Positions 62,915 to 64,000 of a stretch of 64,000 nt of DNA are shown here, in pieces. Every line of letters begins with the position of its first letter. Position 1 is the stretch's first letter. A model generated the notes under the pieces. That model ran no database searches. It had not been told where the DNA came from and saw only the letters and a program-made list of their open reading frames with translations. The stretch comes from Branchipolynoe longqiensis (Eukaryota; Annelida; Polychaeta; Phyllodocida; Polynoidae). Position numbers and translations under genes: made by a program. The DNA is taken from assembly GCA_030323885.1 (NCBI GenBank), contig CM059194.1, positions 4,255,691 through 4,319,690 of the forward strand. The letters run 5' to 3'.

Positions 62915-63034
62915 TCTGACACTCGCGGCCATCTTTGAGCTTAAACCCTTCATTACAGACGCAGTAGTGGATGTCATTCCGCAGTTTGCAGGTGTGGGCA
63001 CAGCCGCCATTGTCTATATCACACTGGTTAACAT
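62915..63034 (-). CDS. Exon: calcium-binding-type EGF module of the LDLR-like receptor
   Basis: Acceptor TCTCCGTACAG and donor CAGA|GTAAGT bound a 120-bp exon, phase 1/1. It reads VNQCDIDNGGCAHTCKLRND then IHYCVCNEGFKLKDGRECQ: all six EGF cysteines, the D-V/I-N-Q-C entry and the D/N and aromatic residues of a calcium-binding EGF. NGGCAHTC is characteristic of EGF modules in LRP/LDLR and matrix proteins. With the next exon, transmembrane helix and NPGY tail it supports an endocytic receptor of the LDLR class. LDL-A repeats or beta-propeller exons would lie right of the window. Confidence 0.88.
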
Positions 63035-63104
63035 CTGTACGGAGAGAAGAGCTTTCGTTTAGTGAGGTCTTTTTACAACAAAATCTATAACCATATCAGG
63101 ACGT

Positions 63105-63440
63105 TGGTTGATTGTCGGAGTTTCACGTCTTGGCATCCTCTAAGGTCATATCAGGTTCAGTACCGACTTAATTGTGACACTGCACAATCATGGCGACCTT
63201 ATAGTGCTGCCCCCCTGAGAGGTCATGCCACCAGCACGATGACATGATATCCCACTCAGTCACATTATCCTGACACTGAGCCAACCAGTAGTTGCCGCAT
63301 CCTAATAATGTTGAACGCCAGGCTAGGAAGTGAAAGAGTATCAATTTTTAAGTCATTGTTTTGATTAGACCACGGTTTGAACACATGGTTTCGAATCTCA
63401 TGATCTATCAAAATGGGAGATGGACGCTCAACTCATGGTT
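63105..63440 (-). mobile_element. tRNA-derived SINE, diverged
   Basis: Minus strand ATGTGACTGAGTGGGATATC, CTCTCAGGGGGGCAGCAC and ACCTTAGAGGATGCCAAGAC. Head with box B-like GGTTTCGAATCTC on plus near 63388. Confidence 0.7.
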
Positions 63441-63848
63441 CAAACCCCCACAGCCACCACCCCCGTCTGGCATCATATCAGCAACGGTTCTGACGATGCA
63501 CACTCTCCCCCTAAAGTATACCCCTTATAGCCGAGTGTTGTTCCCACTGAACCCCGATATCCCACTCAGCCACGTTATTATTATGTTTACCCAAGCAGGT
63601 CTAGTTCGACGAAGCCCCAGCTTAAGCAACGGTGATCGTCAGGGTTCAGTAGGCTTAATTGAATATGACATTGGTTTGACTCAGCCAAGGTTCGAACCCA
63701 TGATCTTCCATTGGGGAAGTCTGATTAATCTCATCCTGCGAACCTGCCTGGTATCTGAGTAATTCCCAGGAATTGTATAACACATTGTTTGCCACTTTAC
63801 ATTGTGCCTTGTATTGGGTGGGTCGTAAATCAAACAGGTATTGCTGCC

Positions 63849-63903
63849 CCGTCCTGATATGACCTTAGATGTTGCTAGGACGTAAAACAACAACAAACAA
63901 ACA
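63849..63903 (+). mobile_element. SINE 3' end, same 5' start point as the 55-bp units
   Basis: CCCGTCCTGATATGACC to AAACAACAACAAACAAAC. A clean target duplication is not obvious here. A shorter tail-only copy lies at about 15690-15725 inside the Harbinger element (intron of the MADF gene). Confidence 0.7.
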
Positions 63904-64000
63904 AACAGCCTCTCTGTACTAAGAATGTTAGCAATATTATCCCACAAAATGTATCCACAATATGCTTTTATACTAAAATGAAAATATGAAGACTTGGATA

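Overview
The window is animal (metazoan) nuclear DNA: intron-split exons with GT/AG borders and matching phases, extracellular domains (C-type lectin, EGF), and dense, mostly decayed eukaryotic mobile elements. A SINE at 61.2-61.56 kb carries a central domain I know mainly from molluscan genomes, so a mollusc or another spiralian is the best guess. That assignment is inference; no species-specific marker is present.

Two host genes are visible. On the plus strand, three exons (17.46, 28.40 and 31.78 kb) join in phase 1 and encode the end of a C-type lectin domain, a CCP/sushi-like module and a cysteine-rich C-terminal domain. On the minus strand, exons at about 62.97, 61.65, (56.3), 55.64 and 51.9 kb encode two calcium-binding-type EGF modules, a juxtamembrane stretch, a transmembrane helix and a tail with an NPGY motif, which suggests an LDLR/LRP-like receptor. 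No complete gene lies in the window.

The rest is mostly mobile DNA. Left to right: the 3' end of a Ngaro-like tyrosine-recombinase (YR) retrotransposon (1-885); a minus-strand LINE (1.38-5.17 kb) holding an internally deleted Gypsy (2859-4865); a degenerate Ngaro-like copy (5.2-8.0 kb); LINE and multicopy-gene debris; a TIR element (9831-11221) abutting a 5.7-kb PIF/Harbinger element (11225-16943); the lectin gene, whose first visible intron holds a LINE and two Gypsy elements (20.28-23.18 and 23183-27453); a TIR element (29627-30018); a deleted Ngaro-like element retaining its recombinase region, inserted exactly inside a tRNA-derived SINE (32808-34925); a 140-bp tandem array; a gene-poor stretch; a full-structure Ngaro-like element (40098-45879) inside a TIR element; a recombinase fragment carrying another TIR element (46.5-47.4 kb); and then the receptor gene, whose introns hold SINEs, satellites, TIR elements and another LINE.

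The clearest system-level result is the Ngaro-like family. Two copies show the full A1-internal-B1-A2-B2 split-direct-repeat layout, and a third shows its B1-A2-B2 end. One copy interrupts a SINE so cleanly that the uninterrupted site reads through with no duplication, as expected for recombinase-mediated insertion. The second theme is a set of PIF/Harbinger-type elements with TTA or TAA duplications, two of which share a single TTA. Almost every long ORF in the mobile DNA is broken; the exception is the recombinase frame at 33.6-34.6 kb.
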